Assembly: GCA_902596545.1 (NCBI GenBank)
Contig: CACJUH010000001.1
Coordinates: forward strand, 134,858-198,857
Reading direction: 5' to 3'
Length of the DNA stretch: 64,000 nt
From: an uncultured Candidatus Actinomarina sp.
GTDB taxonomy: Bacteria; Actinomycetota; Acidimicrobiia; Actinomarinales; Actinomarinaceae
The position numbers and the translations under genes are program-made. Positions within the stretch are counted from its first letter, which is position 1; each line of letters starts with the position of its first letter. Positions 10,135 to 19,350 of this stretch are shown in pieces. The notes beneath the pieces are model-generated. The model was given only the letters and a program-made list of their open reading frames with translations, did not search any database and was not told the DNA's origin.

Positions 10135-11160
10135 ATGGAATTAGAAAACATTATTTATCCTGGATTTAATAAAACATTATCCGAATTAAATGCCCTTTCA
10201 AAAGTTAAAAAGAAATCATGTGAAATTGTTGATTTAACAGAAATTGAATGGGTGCGTGATGTTTTGCGACATAGAGTTGAGGAAATAGGCTCTTATGACA
10301 TTAAATTTAGAAAACCGACGGAAGAAGAAATTCAAACTGTATCAAAAATTGTTGGTGCTGATATTGATATGGATGAGTTAAAAAATAATTTCCATAAAAA
10401 TAAAAGAATCATCGGGATTACTTCTGGTAAAGGTGGAGTTGGAAAATCTACTATAACTTCATTATTGGGTATGGCATTTGATGAGTTAGGTAAAAAAGTT
10501 GGAATTATGGATTCAGATATTTGGGGTTATTCAGTGCCAAAAATATTAGGAGCAAAATTTCCACCTATACCCTTTAATGAGAGAATATTCCCATCACGTA
10601 TAAATAATCTTAATGTCATCTCAATGGATTATTTTGTTAAACAGGATGAAGCTGTAATTTGGAGAGGCCCAATGTTACATAAAGCAATAGAACAATTTTT
10701 ATTTGAAGTTCTGTGGCATGACATTGATATTTTACTTATAGATATGCCACCTGGTACCGGCGATGTTTCTATTTCTTTATCTCAATTTTTAAAGTATTTT
10801 GAAAATATAGTTGTTACAACTCCTCAAACAAATGCAACTATAGTTGCTGAACGATCTGGAATTATGTCAAAAAAAGTAAATGCTAGCATTATTGGTGTCA
10901 TTGAAAACATGTCATACATGGAATCAGAAGGAAATAAAATATATCCTTTTGGTAAAGATGGTGGGAAAGAATTATCTAAAAAGTTAGATGTACCGTTTAT
11001 TGGAGAAATCCCTCTTTTAGAGGATATAACTGTATCTTCGGAAGGAAGTAATTTATTTGCTTTTAAAGAAAGCTCAGAATTTCAAAATATACTTTCAATA
11101 GCTAATGAAATTTTAAAATTTCAACCGAAGAAAAAACCTATCGATTTAAAAATCAATTAA
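10135..11160 (+). CDS. mrp: Mrp/ApbC (NBP35-like) P-loop ATPase, Fe-S carrier
   Basis: GITSGKGGVGKSTITSLLG deviant Walker A, DMPPGTGDVSISLSQ. Confidence 0.88.
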   Translation: MELENIIYPGFNKTLSELNALSKVKKKSCEIVDLTEIEWVRDVLRHRVEEIGSYDIKFRKPTEEEIQTVSKIVGADIDMDELKNNFHKNKRIIGITSGKGGVGKSTITSLLGMAFDELGKKVGIMDSDIWGYSVPKILGAKFPPIPFNERIFPSRINNLNVISMDYFVKQDEAVIWRGPMLHKAIEQFLFEVLWHDIDILLIDMPPGTGDVSISLSQFLKYFENIVVTTPQTNATIVAERSGIMSKKVNASIIGVIENMSYMESEGNKIYPFGKDGGKELSKKLDVPFIGEIPLLEDITVSSEGSNLFAFKESSEFQNILSIANEILKFQPKKKPIDLKIN

Positions 11161-11908
11161 GTACGAAACTTACAACTGAAAGAAACAAACAGTAGAATCC
11201 AAAATATTGCAATTTTGAATTTGTAGTGAATTTTACAAGTAGCTTAATCGCAAACATCCCAGTAAAGAAAGCAGCAACTGATGGAATAATAATATTTGTG
11301 TTTATTTCAAAAGATTGATTAACAAATGTTAAACTCCATGCTCCAAAGATTGTTGGTATTCCAAGAAGTAGAGAATAATATATTGCATCAGCTTTTTTAA
11401 CCCCTATGTACATGGCAGCTAAGAGCGTAATTCCAGATCTTGAGACTCCTGGAAAAAGAGCAAAAGCCTGAGCTATTCCAATTATGAATGCATGGCTAAT
11501 AGTTATTTCATTAATACTAAAAGCATTTTTAGTATTAATTTTTTCAGAAAATATTAACAATATAGAAAGGAAAAAATAAGCAATTCCTGTGTAAATCAAT
11601 ATTTGAGAGCTGTTATCTATCGTGTCTTGTATTGGTGTAAATAATCCAATTACAACAGCTGGAAGAACTCCAACAGTAATGATTTTGAGATAATATTTAA
11701 AAACATCAAAATTTTTAAAAATGCTTAAAATTCTAGTCCTATAAAAAATCAAAATTGAAAACAATGTTCCTATATGAAGAAATGCAATATCATTTGTATC
11801 TAGGTTTACTTCAGGTAATAATTCATCAAATATTACTAGGTGACCACTTGAAGATATTGGTAAAAACTCTGTTATACCTTGAATGATTCCTAAAAATATA
11901 TCAGTCAT
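11153..11908 (-). CDS. uppP: Undecaprenyl-diphosphatase (UppP/BacA)
   Basis: GIIQGITEFLPISSSGHLV and PGVSRSGITLLAAM motifs. Confidence 0.93.
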   Translation of the reverse strand: MTDIFLGIIQGITEFLPISSSGHLVIFDELLPEVNLDTNDIAFLHIGTLFSILIFYRTRILSIFKNFDVFKYYLKIITVGVLPAVVIGLFTPIQDTIDNSSQILIYTGIAYFFLSILLIFSEKINTKNAFSINEITISHAFIIGIAQAFALFPGVSRSGITLLAAMYIGVKKADAIYYSLLLGIPTIFGAWSLTFVNQSFEINTNIIIPSVAAFFTGMFAIKLLVKFTTNSKLQYFGFYCLFLSVVSFVLN

Positions 11909-11909
11909 G

Positions 11910-12065
11910 TCAGTTTATTGTTGAAAAATGCCAGCCATTACAATCACTGCAATTATATATACGAAATTTCTTATTGTACTCCTTTTCTATATACAGTCTT
12001 TCCTTTCTTGCATCAACTTCGTTGTTATATCTACGTTTATCCTGACATCTATTCTGTTTTTTCAT
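11910..12065 (-). CDS. Small (51 aa) zinc-ribbon-like protein, not in supplied ORF track
   Basis: Translates MKKQNRCQDKRRYNNEVDARKERLYIEKEYNKKFRIYNCSDCNGWHFSTIN*; C...CxxCxxxH pattern with CNGWHFST ending; stop lies 2 nt before the uppP start on the same strand. Confidence 0.65.
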   Translation of the reverse strand: MKKQNRCQDKRRYNNEVDARKERLYIEKEYNKKFRIYNCSDCNGWHFSTIN

Positions 12066-12143
12066 TACATTAATTACATTAAATTTGAAAAATGTATATA
12101 TGTGCTCTAACTAATTTATTTTTATTAAAGTAAAGTTAGAACT

Positions 12144-12746
12144 GTGAGTTATTTATTTGTTGCTTTAAGTTACCTAATTGGTTCCATAAATTTTGCATAT
12201 TTAGTAGCAAAATATAAAAAATTAGACATATCTTCTTCAGGAAGCGGAAATCCTGGCACTTCGAATGTAATGAGAACCATTGGGAAAAAGTATGCCGCAA
12301 TTGTGTTAATCGGCGATGTATTAAAAGGCTTTCTTCCAATTTTCCTATTTGATGAAAATTTACTTCTATGTGGATTTGCTGCTGTTATTGGACATATTTA
12401 TCCAATATTTTACAAATTTAAAGGCGGTAAAGGGGTTGCAACATACATAGGTGTGTACATTGCTTTTTCTACACTTAACCCTCTTTCGTATGATTTATTT
12501 GAAACTTCTTATTTCTTATTTTTGAATATTCCTGTACTTGCAATTTTTTATTTTGTAGTTTTTAAAATTTCTAGAATTTCTGCGATTGCAAGTTTGTTAA
12601 CTGTATTTATATCCAATCTAATATTATTTACTTCTTTTAATGTGTTTCAAGATCGATTAGTTGTCTTTTTGTTATTTTGGTTAATAGTTTTCAAACACTC
12701 TGAAAACATAAAAAGACTTAATGAGGGTAGAGAAAATAAATTCTAA
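12144..12746 (+). CDS. plsY: Glycerol-3-phosphate acyltransferase PlsY
   Basis: YLIGSINFAYLVAK, SGSGNPGTSNVMRT, FKGGKGVATYIG; GTG start. Confidence 0.92.
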   Translation: MSYLFVALSYLIGSINFAYLVAKYKKLDISSSGSGNPGTSNVMRTIGKKYAAIVLIGDVLKGFLPIFLFDENLLLCGFAAVIGHIYPIFYKFKGGKGVATYIGVYIAFSTLNPLSYDLFETSYFLFLNIPVLAIFYFVVFKISRISAIASLLTVFISNLILFTSFNVFQDRLVVFLLFWLIVFKHSENIKRLNEGRENKF

Positions 12747-12812
12747 ATAAAAGAAAAATAAAAATTAATTAGTTAAAATTAAATCAAGTAAACGTTCAGT
12801 TGGGACAGGGCA

Positions 12813-13178
12813 ATGGGATCTACGCTTGTATTAATTTGTTTAATGCTATCACTATCGATAGCAGTAATTTTTCCAGAAATGAAATATTCTCAAACTAGCA
12901 ATAGTTCAACATCTGCAGAATATGAATATATGGTAAGTAAACAACGTAAAGGTTTTTTAATTTTAGGACTGTTAGCACTCCTTACTTTTTTTACCTCCAT
13001 TCAAACCCTTTCTGTAGGTATATTTGTACTTCACCTTTTATTAGATTTAGTTTTTGGTATTTATGCTTATGCATCATTCCAAGTAAGAGCTTCCTTGATA
13101 CAGATACAAAATATTAGTTCTGTTGATAGAGATATTCATGAGCTTGATGAATACGAGCACTTAAAGCAAGCTGTTTAA
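12813..13178 (+). CDS. Hypothetical membrane protein
   Basis: 121 aa, several hydrophobic segments, SD-like sequence before ATG, followed directly by the translin-like gene. Confidence 0.5.
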   Translation: MGSTLVLICLMLSLSIAVIFPEMKYSQTSNSSTSAEYEYMVSKQRKGFLILGLLALLTFFTSIQTLSVGIFVLHLLLDLVFGIYAYASFQVRASLIQIQNISSVDRDIHELDEYEHLKQAV

Positions 13179-13179
13179 T

Positions 13180-13809
13180 TTGGCCAATATAGAGTCTAAT
13201 TTAAAAAATCTTTCTGAAACATTTGATAAATTAAATGAAATTCGAGAGACTTCTCTAACTATATCAAGAGCAATTGTAAGAGATTGTTCAAAGAGTATTA
13301 GGTTTATTCATAGAAACGATATAAAAGGTGCTGAGGAATTTATTGATAGCGCAAAAAAGAAAATAACAGAGTTAAAAAAGCTCACTGAAAAGGTATCTGA
13401 GATTAGTTTTGCTGGATATGTTCTAGACGCAGAGAGAGAGTATGTAGAAGCCGTATTATTTTATGTTTATGAATCAAAAGGATACATTGAACCTTTTGAA
13501 AAATTTAATGTCCATCCGTCGAGTTATATACAGGGAATCGGTGACACTATAGGTGAGTGGAGAAGAAAAGCTTTGGATAATTTAAGAAACTTAGAACTTA
13601 TAAAATCAGAATCTTACCTAAATATTATGGAAGAAGGTTTAGGAATTCTAAACGAGCTTGATTATCCAGATGCTTTAACCGGAGGATTAAGAAGATATGC
13701 TGACAATGCCAGAGGTATTATTGAAAGAACAAGATCTGATATAACAAATGCTTTTGTTAATGAGGCATTAAGAAATGATATCTCTAATATAAAAAAAGAT
13801 GAAATATAA
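13180..13809 (+). CDS. Translin-family-like protein
   Basis: All-helical; LDYPDALTGGLRRYADNARGIIERTRSDIT resembles the translin C-terminal signature; conserved N-terminal helices. Confidence 0.65.
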   Translation: MANIESNLKNLSETFDKLNEIRETSLTISRAIVRDCSKSIRFIHRNDIKGAEEFIDSAKKKITELKKLTEKVSEISFAGYVLDAEREYVEAVLFYVYESKGYIEPFEKFNVHPSSYIQGIGDTIGEWRRKALDNLRNLELIKSESYLNIMEEGLGILNELDYPDALTGGLRRYADNARGIIERTRSDITNAFVNEALRNDISNIKKDEI

Positions 13810-14299
13810 ATATATATCGGGATCAGTTCTAGATATTCCTAATCCAGATAGATGGGATTCTTTAACTCAACTTCTTGAATGGTGGCCTGAGACTTTTGTG
13901 TCTGGAAGTAAAAACGATTATGGTATGAAACTTACTCCACACATTGAAAATTCAAAAGTTGTTGCAAATTATTTATTCGAGCCAAGATTTCAGGGTGGCC
14001 CGGGATTAGTTCACGGTGGAATTTTATCTGCAGTATTAGATGACTTAATGGGTTACGCATGCGTAATTCATGATCGGTCTTGTGTAACTGCAAAGTTAGA
14101 GGTCAATTATATTGTTCCAGTACCTGTTGATAATAAATATCTTCTTCAAGCATGGGTTACGGAGATTGATGATAAGAAATTATATTTAGAATCATCAATT
14201 ATAAAAGATAATGTAGTACATATCGAAAGCAAAGGTTTATTTATTGATTTAGGCAATTATCCAGGTCAACTTTATGAACGAAACAAGAATTATCCATAA
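13799..14299 (+). CDS. PaaI-type hotdog thioesterase
   Basis: QGGPGLVHGGILSAVLDDLMGYA motif, TAKLEVNYIVPVP. Confidence 0.8.
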   Translation: MKYKYISGSVLDIPNPDRWDSLTQLLEWWPETFVSGSKNDYGMKLTPHIENSKVVANYLFEPRFQGGPGLVHGGILSAVLDDLMGYACVIHDRSCVTAKLEVNYIVPVPVDNKYLLQAWVTEIDDKKLYLESSIIKDNVVHIESKGLFIDLGNYPGQLYERNKNYP

Positions 14300-14300
14300 A

Positions 14301-16142
14301 TCAAATTTTCGACATTAAAAAGTGACTCATTGATTGAATACTAATCATTGGATTTACACCTGAACAACGAGGGAAGGTAGAAGCATCTACAATATAGACA
14401 TTGTCTAAGCCATGTACTTTTCCATCTAAGTCAACCACACCATGTTCTGGGTTTGGATTTATTCTCGCAGTACCCATTTGATGCGCTGACCCAAGAAGTA
14501 TTCTGAAAGGTTCATTTTTAATTGCTTTTATCTTATTAACAAAATCATCAATATTTTCATTTGAGGATTTTTTCCAATGCATTGTAGGTGAAGCAGCTAC
14601 CATAATCTCCTCTGCTCCAGCTAAATAATTTGCTCTTACGAGACTTTCAATTCCGTGAAGTAAATTATTATGGTCAAAGTTGTTCAAATTGTAATCCCAC
14701 AAATGTTGTGGGCTTTTATTAATTATTGAACCTGAACTTGTGTCTGACGTTAAAACAATTCCTCCTGACCATTGATTATAACTTTTAATAAAATCTCCAA
14801 AGTTATCCTGATTATTTGGAAAAAAGGGAAAGAAAAGACTTGGATGCATTGGCAAACCTTCAAGAAGATATCCGTAGTTGTCTTTCATGAATAACTTATC
14901 ATCTGAGTATATTCCCTGCATTGTTCCTGCCCATGGTTTTTGTTCTTCTGAGAATTTTCCTGCAACACCAGAGACCGGATGTAGTTTTAAATGTTGGCCA
15001 AGGTGTTTATTCTTATAGCCACTATTTAATAGAATCTTTGGAGTGTTTAGCGAACTTGCTGCCAAAATGACTTTATTAACTGCTATTTTTTGTAAATTCC
15101 CATCTTTTTCAACATTTATATGTGTTGCTCTACCGTTAGAGATAGTCAGACTTTTAATTGAGGTGCTGCTAAATATATTTTTACTATCAAATTTATCCTC
15201 TGCAAACCAAGTTTTATATGAAGAATTTATGCTTTCATCTGAATGCCCAAATGTACTAAAACCATTTTCAAGACATTGATTATTGCTAGTATTTCTTGGA
15301 ATAATTTTGTAATTTACGTTATTTAGTTTTAAGCCCTCGGCAAGTTTTACTTCTTTTTGAGGAATTGTATTGTTAGCCTCAGATACATTTAATTGGTTGC
15401 ATACATAATCCATACTGTTTTTAAATTCATTTGAATTGAAATAGTTATTTTGATCTGTAAGTGCATCCCATTCACTTAATATATTGTCTGGAGTTCTCAG
15501 TGAAGTTGTCCAATTTATGCTGGTTCCTCCACCAACACCTTTTCCAGCTAAAAGAAGAACTTTATATCCTCTTGTTTGCTGTATTGCAAAAGTCTCATAA
15601 AAGTTGTGGTAGCCAAAAGTTTCATTATTTGTTTCTCCATTTGCATAATTTCCTTTTTCAAAAATTCCTACTTCATACTTTTTGCTTAGTACGTTTGCTG
15701 CAATACCTCCACCAGAGCCACTACCTATTACTGCAACCTCAATACTTTCTGGTATTTCATTAACTTTTTGTTCTATTTTTCCATTTTTATATATGGGATA
15801 ATCAAAATGTTTATAAACAGATCCCTCACCCTCTAGAGATCTAGCAGTGCTTAAACCAAATAATGCTGTAATTCCTGAACCAAGCTTTCTAAATAAAGAA
15901 ATGTTAGAACTTTGTAAATTATTAATGTATTGTTGAATATTTTTATCTTTAACAAATAATTTTCTTATTCCGAGAGAGAATAAGAAAAAGAAACCTTTTA
16001 ACTGATTAATTTCAGATTTGTCAGGATAATTTTTAATTATAAAATTAAAGTATTCTTCAGAGTTTTTTGCTTCATTTTGATCAAAATTTGGATACAAACT
16101 TGTGAAAATAGAATTAAATGATTTTGAAATTCTTTTTTCCAT
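14301..16142 (-). CDS. GMC-family FAD-dependent oxidoreductase
   Basis: VAVIGSGSGGGIAANVLSKKYEVGIFEKG FAD-binding, GVGGGTSINW, C-terminal VYIVDASTFPRCSGVNPMISI. Confidence 0.87.
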   Translation of the reverse strand: MEKRISKSFNSIFTSLYPNFDQNEAKNSEEYFNFIIKNYPDKSEINQLKGFFFLFSLGIRKLFVKDKNIQQYINNLQSSNISLFRKLGSGITALFGLSTARSLEGEGSVYKHFDYPIYKNGKIEQKVNEIPESIEVAVIGSGSGGGIAANVLSKKYEVGIFEKGNYANGETNNETFGYHNFYETFAIQQTRGYKVLLLAGKGVGGGTSINWTTSLRTPDNILSEWDALTDQNNYFNSNEFKNSMDYVCNQLNVSEANNTIPQKEVKLAEGLKLNNVNYKIIPRNTSNNQCLENGFSTFGHSDESINSSYKTWFAEDKFDSKNIFSSTSIKSLTISNGRATHINVEKDGNLQKIAVNKVILAASSLNTPKILLNSGYKNKHLGQHLKLHPVSGVAGKFSEEQKPWAGTMQGIYSDDKLFMKDNYGYLLEGLPMHPSLFFPFFPNNQDNFGDFIKSYNQWSGGIVLTSDTSSGSIINKSPQHLWDYNLNNFDHNNLLHGIESLVRANYLAGAEEIMVAASPTMHWKKSSNENIDDFVNKIKAIKNEPFRILLGSAHQMGTARINPNPEHGVVDLDGKVHGLDNVYIVDASTFPRCSGVNPMISIQSMSHFLMSKI

Positions 16143-16240
16143 ATATATATTCTACAATTTCTCAACTACCTTCATACTTAGTTTTGGGAGTTTTGGGAGT
16201 GATGAAGCAACTTTCAAAATTATTCTTATTTTAATGACAG

Positions 16241-16306
16241 CTTCTCTTACAAGGAAGAAGTCACAGGTTCAAATCCTGTAGCGTCCACAAGGGTTTTTCA
16301 GAAATC
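16241..16306 (+). repeat. Degenerate tRNA 3'-half (Val(TAC)-like anticodon arm + T-arm + acceptor 3' strand) with extra tail; copy 1
   Basis: CTTCT-CTTACAA-GGAAG arm, CAGGTTCAAATCCTG T-arm, GCGTCCAC end; no D-arm or 5' acceptor upstream; direct repeat of 19246-19307. Confidence 0.7.
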
Positions 16307-16389
16307 TTTACATTTATTTATATGAAAAACGGCACAATAACCGCATAAAACAAAAGAATGAAGATTTGATGTTTACTAAACTTGATTAT

Positions 16390-17826
16390 ATGAAGAGAGT
16401 TATAATTCTTTTTCTATTAATTTCTTTTTGTGGAGGCTCAACGGACTCCATATCTACACAATCACAACAAGAGAAACAATCATCCCAAGAAGGTAGTATT
16501 CAAAATAGTGAACAGGAGTCAAAGCAGTCCGATTCTAATCAGGAATCTAGTACCTCTTCTAATCAGGAATCTAGTAGTCAGAGCCAAATTATTGGATTAA
16601 CACTACAAACGCTTCCAGACATTAAAGAGTTTTTAACCAATAAAAGTGATAGATTTTTTGTTGATTTCGAAGATATTATTGCAGGGCATCCTTATGTAGG
16701 ACAACGCTCACCAAGACCCCACAATGATGCACAAGTTTATTTTTCAAATACAGATTCAAGATGGAGAGAGGCAAAAAAAGCATCTGATTATCCACCACTC
16801 TATGCAGTTGCAGATGGAATTATTCAGATGGCACAAGGAGAAGGTTCTTATTATAACGTCGTAGACCATTCAGATTCAGATCCACCATGGTGGCATTCTT
16901 CTTATGCATTCAAATTACAGTTTGCACAAAACAACGGGAATGTTGTTAGCTTTCTTTATCAGATGGAGGGATACGTAATTAAAGATGATGAAAGCTTTTT
17001 TAAAGATTATCTTCTAGTAGAAAATGGTCAAGTTGTTAAAAAAGGTGACATTTTAGGATATATGTACGTTCCGACACAGGAGGAGATGGTTGGGACTATG
17101 CAGTCCTCAAGTCATATTGCTTTTTCAGTAATGGAGAAAGTAGGTTCAAATAGAGAACAAGAAATGGCACCTGCAATTTTTACTGCAGATGTTGTTGAAC
17201 AGTTTTCGTATTTATATAGAAATCCTAGAGAGGGTTGGGAGAGTACAAGTTATGGTAATGATTGGTCTAGGGCAAGAGGGCTACCAGATTCGATGGGTTG
17301 GTATATTGGACCAGAAGAACATCCATTTGGCGGAGAGTACTTAGATGTAGTCTTTTATGGTGACGAGAGAGACGCAAGCCTAGACCCAAAACAAGAGATA
17401 CTATCAACAGAACTTGGATTCAAGACAGAAAATTATATATTTAATCAACATGGATATGGCAGTACAATACTTGATTTACCATTTTCTGATAACTCAAAAG
17501 TTGATTTTATTGTTGTAACTAACGGGTCACCTGTTAGTTTAAAATTTATTTTTACAGAAAATGATGGAAAAAAACGTGAGGTTGCTTTTTTAAATAAACC
17601 AAAAGGTATGGGCTATATGTATGAGCATTACGTAGGATTTGGATTTAATTCAAATACACAGTTAATTATTGATGATCCAGAAAATTGGGGTTGGTCTCTT
17701 GCTTTTGTTGAAGGCGGAACATCAGTTATTATTCCTGGACAAACAAGAACAGTCCAGCCTAAATGTCCTCCAGGGTGCCCACCTTCACCCAATCCCTATA
17801 AATTAAATCAATCAAAGGATAAATAG
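16390..17826 (+). CDS. Secreted lipoprotein with M23/LytM-like domain (possibly degenerate)
   Basis: MKRVIILFLLISFCGG lipoprotein signal (internal in-frame ATG of ORF 16366); Ser/Gln-rich linker; VKKGDILGYM...SSHIAFSV resembles the M23 core. Confidence 0.6.
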   Translation: MKRVIILFLLISFCGGSTDSISTQSQQEKQSSQEGSIQNSEQESKQSDSNQESSTSSNQESSSQSQIIGLTLQTLPDIKEFLTNKSDRFFVDFEDIIAGHPYVGQRSPRPHNDAQVYFSNTDSRWREAKKASDYPPLYAVADGIIQMAQGEGSYYNVVDHSDSDPPWWHSSYAFKLQFAQNNGNVVSFLYQMEGYVIKDDESFFKDYLLVENGQVVKKGDILGYMYVPTQEEMVGTMQSSSHIAFSVMEKVGSNREQEMAPAIFTADVVEQFSYLYRNPREGWESTSYGNDWSRARGLPDSMGWYIGPEEHPFGGEYLDVVFYGDERDASLDPKQEILSTELGFKTENYIFNQHGYGSTILDLPFSDNSKVDFIVVTNGSPVSLKFIFTENDGKKREVAFLNKPKGMGYMYEHYVGFGFNSNTQLIIDDPENWGWSLAFVEGGTSVIIPGQTRTVQPKCPPGCPPSPNPYKLNQSKDK

Positions 17827-17857
17827 GATTTAATGAAAATAAGGTATATTTAATTTT

Positions 17858-19237
17858 ATGAAAAAATTATTATATTTATTTCTAATTTTTACTTTAATTT
17901 TCTGCAGTTCAGAATCTTCTGTTGAGCCCTTAGAAATTGATAATTTTCAAGAAGAAGAGTACGAGGAGTCTGAGGAGGAAGAAGAGTACGAGGAGTCTGA
18001 GGAGGAAGAAGAGTACGAGGAGTCTGAGGAATGGGATAAGGGAACAACATACTACGATACTTCATCAACATCTAGCACTGGATGGTATATGGGTCAAGGA
18101 ACAGATCGTGAAGAGCACGTCCATGAAGGTATGCAGACCTTAGATGGAGGATTTATAGCCATTGGTCATCACTGGGAAAAAGAGGAGGACCCAACGGGAT
18201 TTACAGATATGATCATTTTAAAAACCGATTCTAAAGGCAATGAGTTGTGGCAGACAATTGTTGGAACTCCAAACAAGTTTGATGTTGGTTATGCAGTGAA
18301 TGAATTATCCGATGGGTATGTTGCCAGTGGAGGACTTTATAAAGATGGATTTCAAAAAAGTGCAATTGTAAAACTTGATTTTAACGGAAATATAATATGG
18401 CAGAAAATATTTACACATGATGGTGTTGGTGGAATTAGAGGGATAGAAGTTCTAGATAATGACGAAATAGTCGTTACTGGTTACAAAGAAGGAGATGAAG
18501 AAGGGTTTTTGTTCATATCTGATGGGTCAAAAGGTTTTATAACAAAAATGTCAACAACTGGTGAGGTAATTTGGGATAAAGACTTATCTGCTATGCAAGG
18601 CACAAAAGTTAAGCAAACATCTCAAGGCGGATTCGTAGTCGGATCTGTTGAGTGGGTTGATGTAGGTTTAAATGCATCAATGCATTATTTAGACTCAAAT
18701 GGAAATACACTCTCAACTAAATTATTCGGGGGCAACAATAACGTACAATTGTTTGACATGGACATTACGAGCAATGACTATGTTGTGTTTACAGGACATA
18801 CAACTGGATACCAGACTGCAAATTGGGATTGTATTGTTATGTTAATTGATGACCAAGGAAATGAAGTTTGGAAAAATATCTTTGGTAATCCAAGAGGTTA
18901 TGATCCCAAGTATATTCTTGATGAATGTTATGGGGTCAGAGAAACTTTAGATGGTGGATTTGTAGTAACTGGTGGTACCGGTGATCACTCAGATTATTTT
19001 GGTACAGGGCATCCAAACGGTACATCTGACGATTGGAAAGTTTTGTTATCTGAGTTTGATAAAGATGGCAACATGACATCTATTAATGTATTTGGCGGTG
19101 GTTTCGATAAAGGAAATGATGCTGGAGAATTTATTGATGTAACGTCTGATGGTGGATATATTATTTTTTCAGACACCGATTCCAAAGGGTCAAAAGGACC
19201 AAATAATTTTGGTTTTTTATATATTAAAAATCCTTAA
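17858..19237 (+). CDS. Secreted lipoprotein with Glu-rich repeat and beta-propeller-like repeats
   Basis: Signal MKKLLYLFLIFTLIFCSS; EEEYEESEE repeats; about 7 blade-like GGF[IV][AV]xG motifs. Confidence 0.65.
   Translation: MKKLLYLFLIFTLIFCSSESSVEPLEIDNFQEEEYEESEEEEEYEESEEEEEYEESEEWDKGTTYYDTSSTSSTGWYMGQGTDREEHVHEGMQTLDGGFIAIGHHWEKEEDPTGFTDMIILKTDSKGNELWQTIVGTPNKFDVGYAVNELSDGYVASGGLYKDGFQKSAIVKLDFNGNIIWQKIFTHDGVGGIRGIEVLDNDEIVVTGYKEGDEEGFLFISDGSKGFITKMSTTGEVIWDKDLSAMQGTKVKQTSQGGFVVGSVEWVDVGLNASMHYLDSNGNTLSTKLFGGNNNVQLFDMDITSNDYVVFTGHTTGYQTANWDCIVMLIDDQGNEVWKNIFGNPRGYDPKYILDECYGVRETLDGGFVVTGGTGDHSDYFGTGHPNGTSDDWKVLLSEFDKDGNMTSINVFGGGFDKGNDAGEFIDVTSDGGYIIFSDTDSKGSKGPNNFGFLYIKNP
17951..18031 (+). 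repeat. 27-bp coding tandem repeat x3
   Basis: GAAGAAGAGTACGAGGAGTCTGAGGAG repeated three times, differing only at the last base of copy 3; encodes EEEYEESEE. Confidence 0.97.
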
Positions 19238-19245
19238 TTAGCCTA

Positions 19246-19307
19246 CTTCCCCTAGAAGGAAGAAGTCACATGTTCAAATCCTGTAGCGCACAAGAGTTTT
19301 CAGAAAT
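19246..19307 (+). repeat. Degenerate tRNA 3'-half; copy 2
   Basis: CTTCCCCTAGAAGGAAGAAGTCACATGTTCAAATCCTGTAGCG-CACAAGAGTTTTCAGAAAT aligns to 16241-16306 with a few substitutions and gaps. Confidence 0.7.
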
Positions 19308-19350
19308 AAGGTTTAAAAAAAAGGCTTGAAAAGTTAACTATAATTTAACT

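Noticed and set aside
11928-12110. Plus-strand 60-aa hydrophobic ORF
   Set aside because: Antisense to a better-supported minus-strand zinc-ribbon ORF; low-complexity hydrophobic translation of AT-rich DNA.
16200-16290. Functional tRNA-Val gene at the first tRNA-like repeat
   Set aside because: No 5' acceptor strand or D-arm upstream; only the 3' half is present.
17889-18143. Repeat-derived ORFs in other frames (PQTPRTLLPPQTPRTLL; RRKKSTRSLRRKKSTRSL)
   Set aside because: Out-of-frame readings of the 27-bp repeat within the lipoprotein gene.
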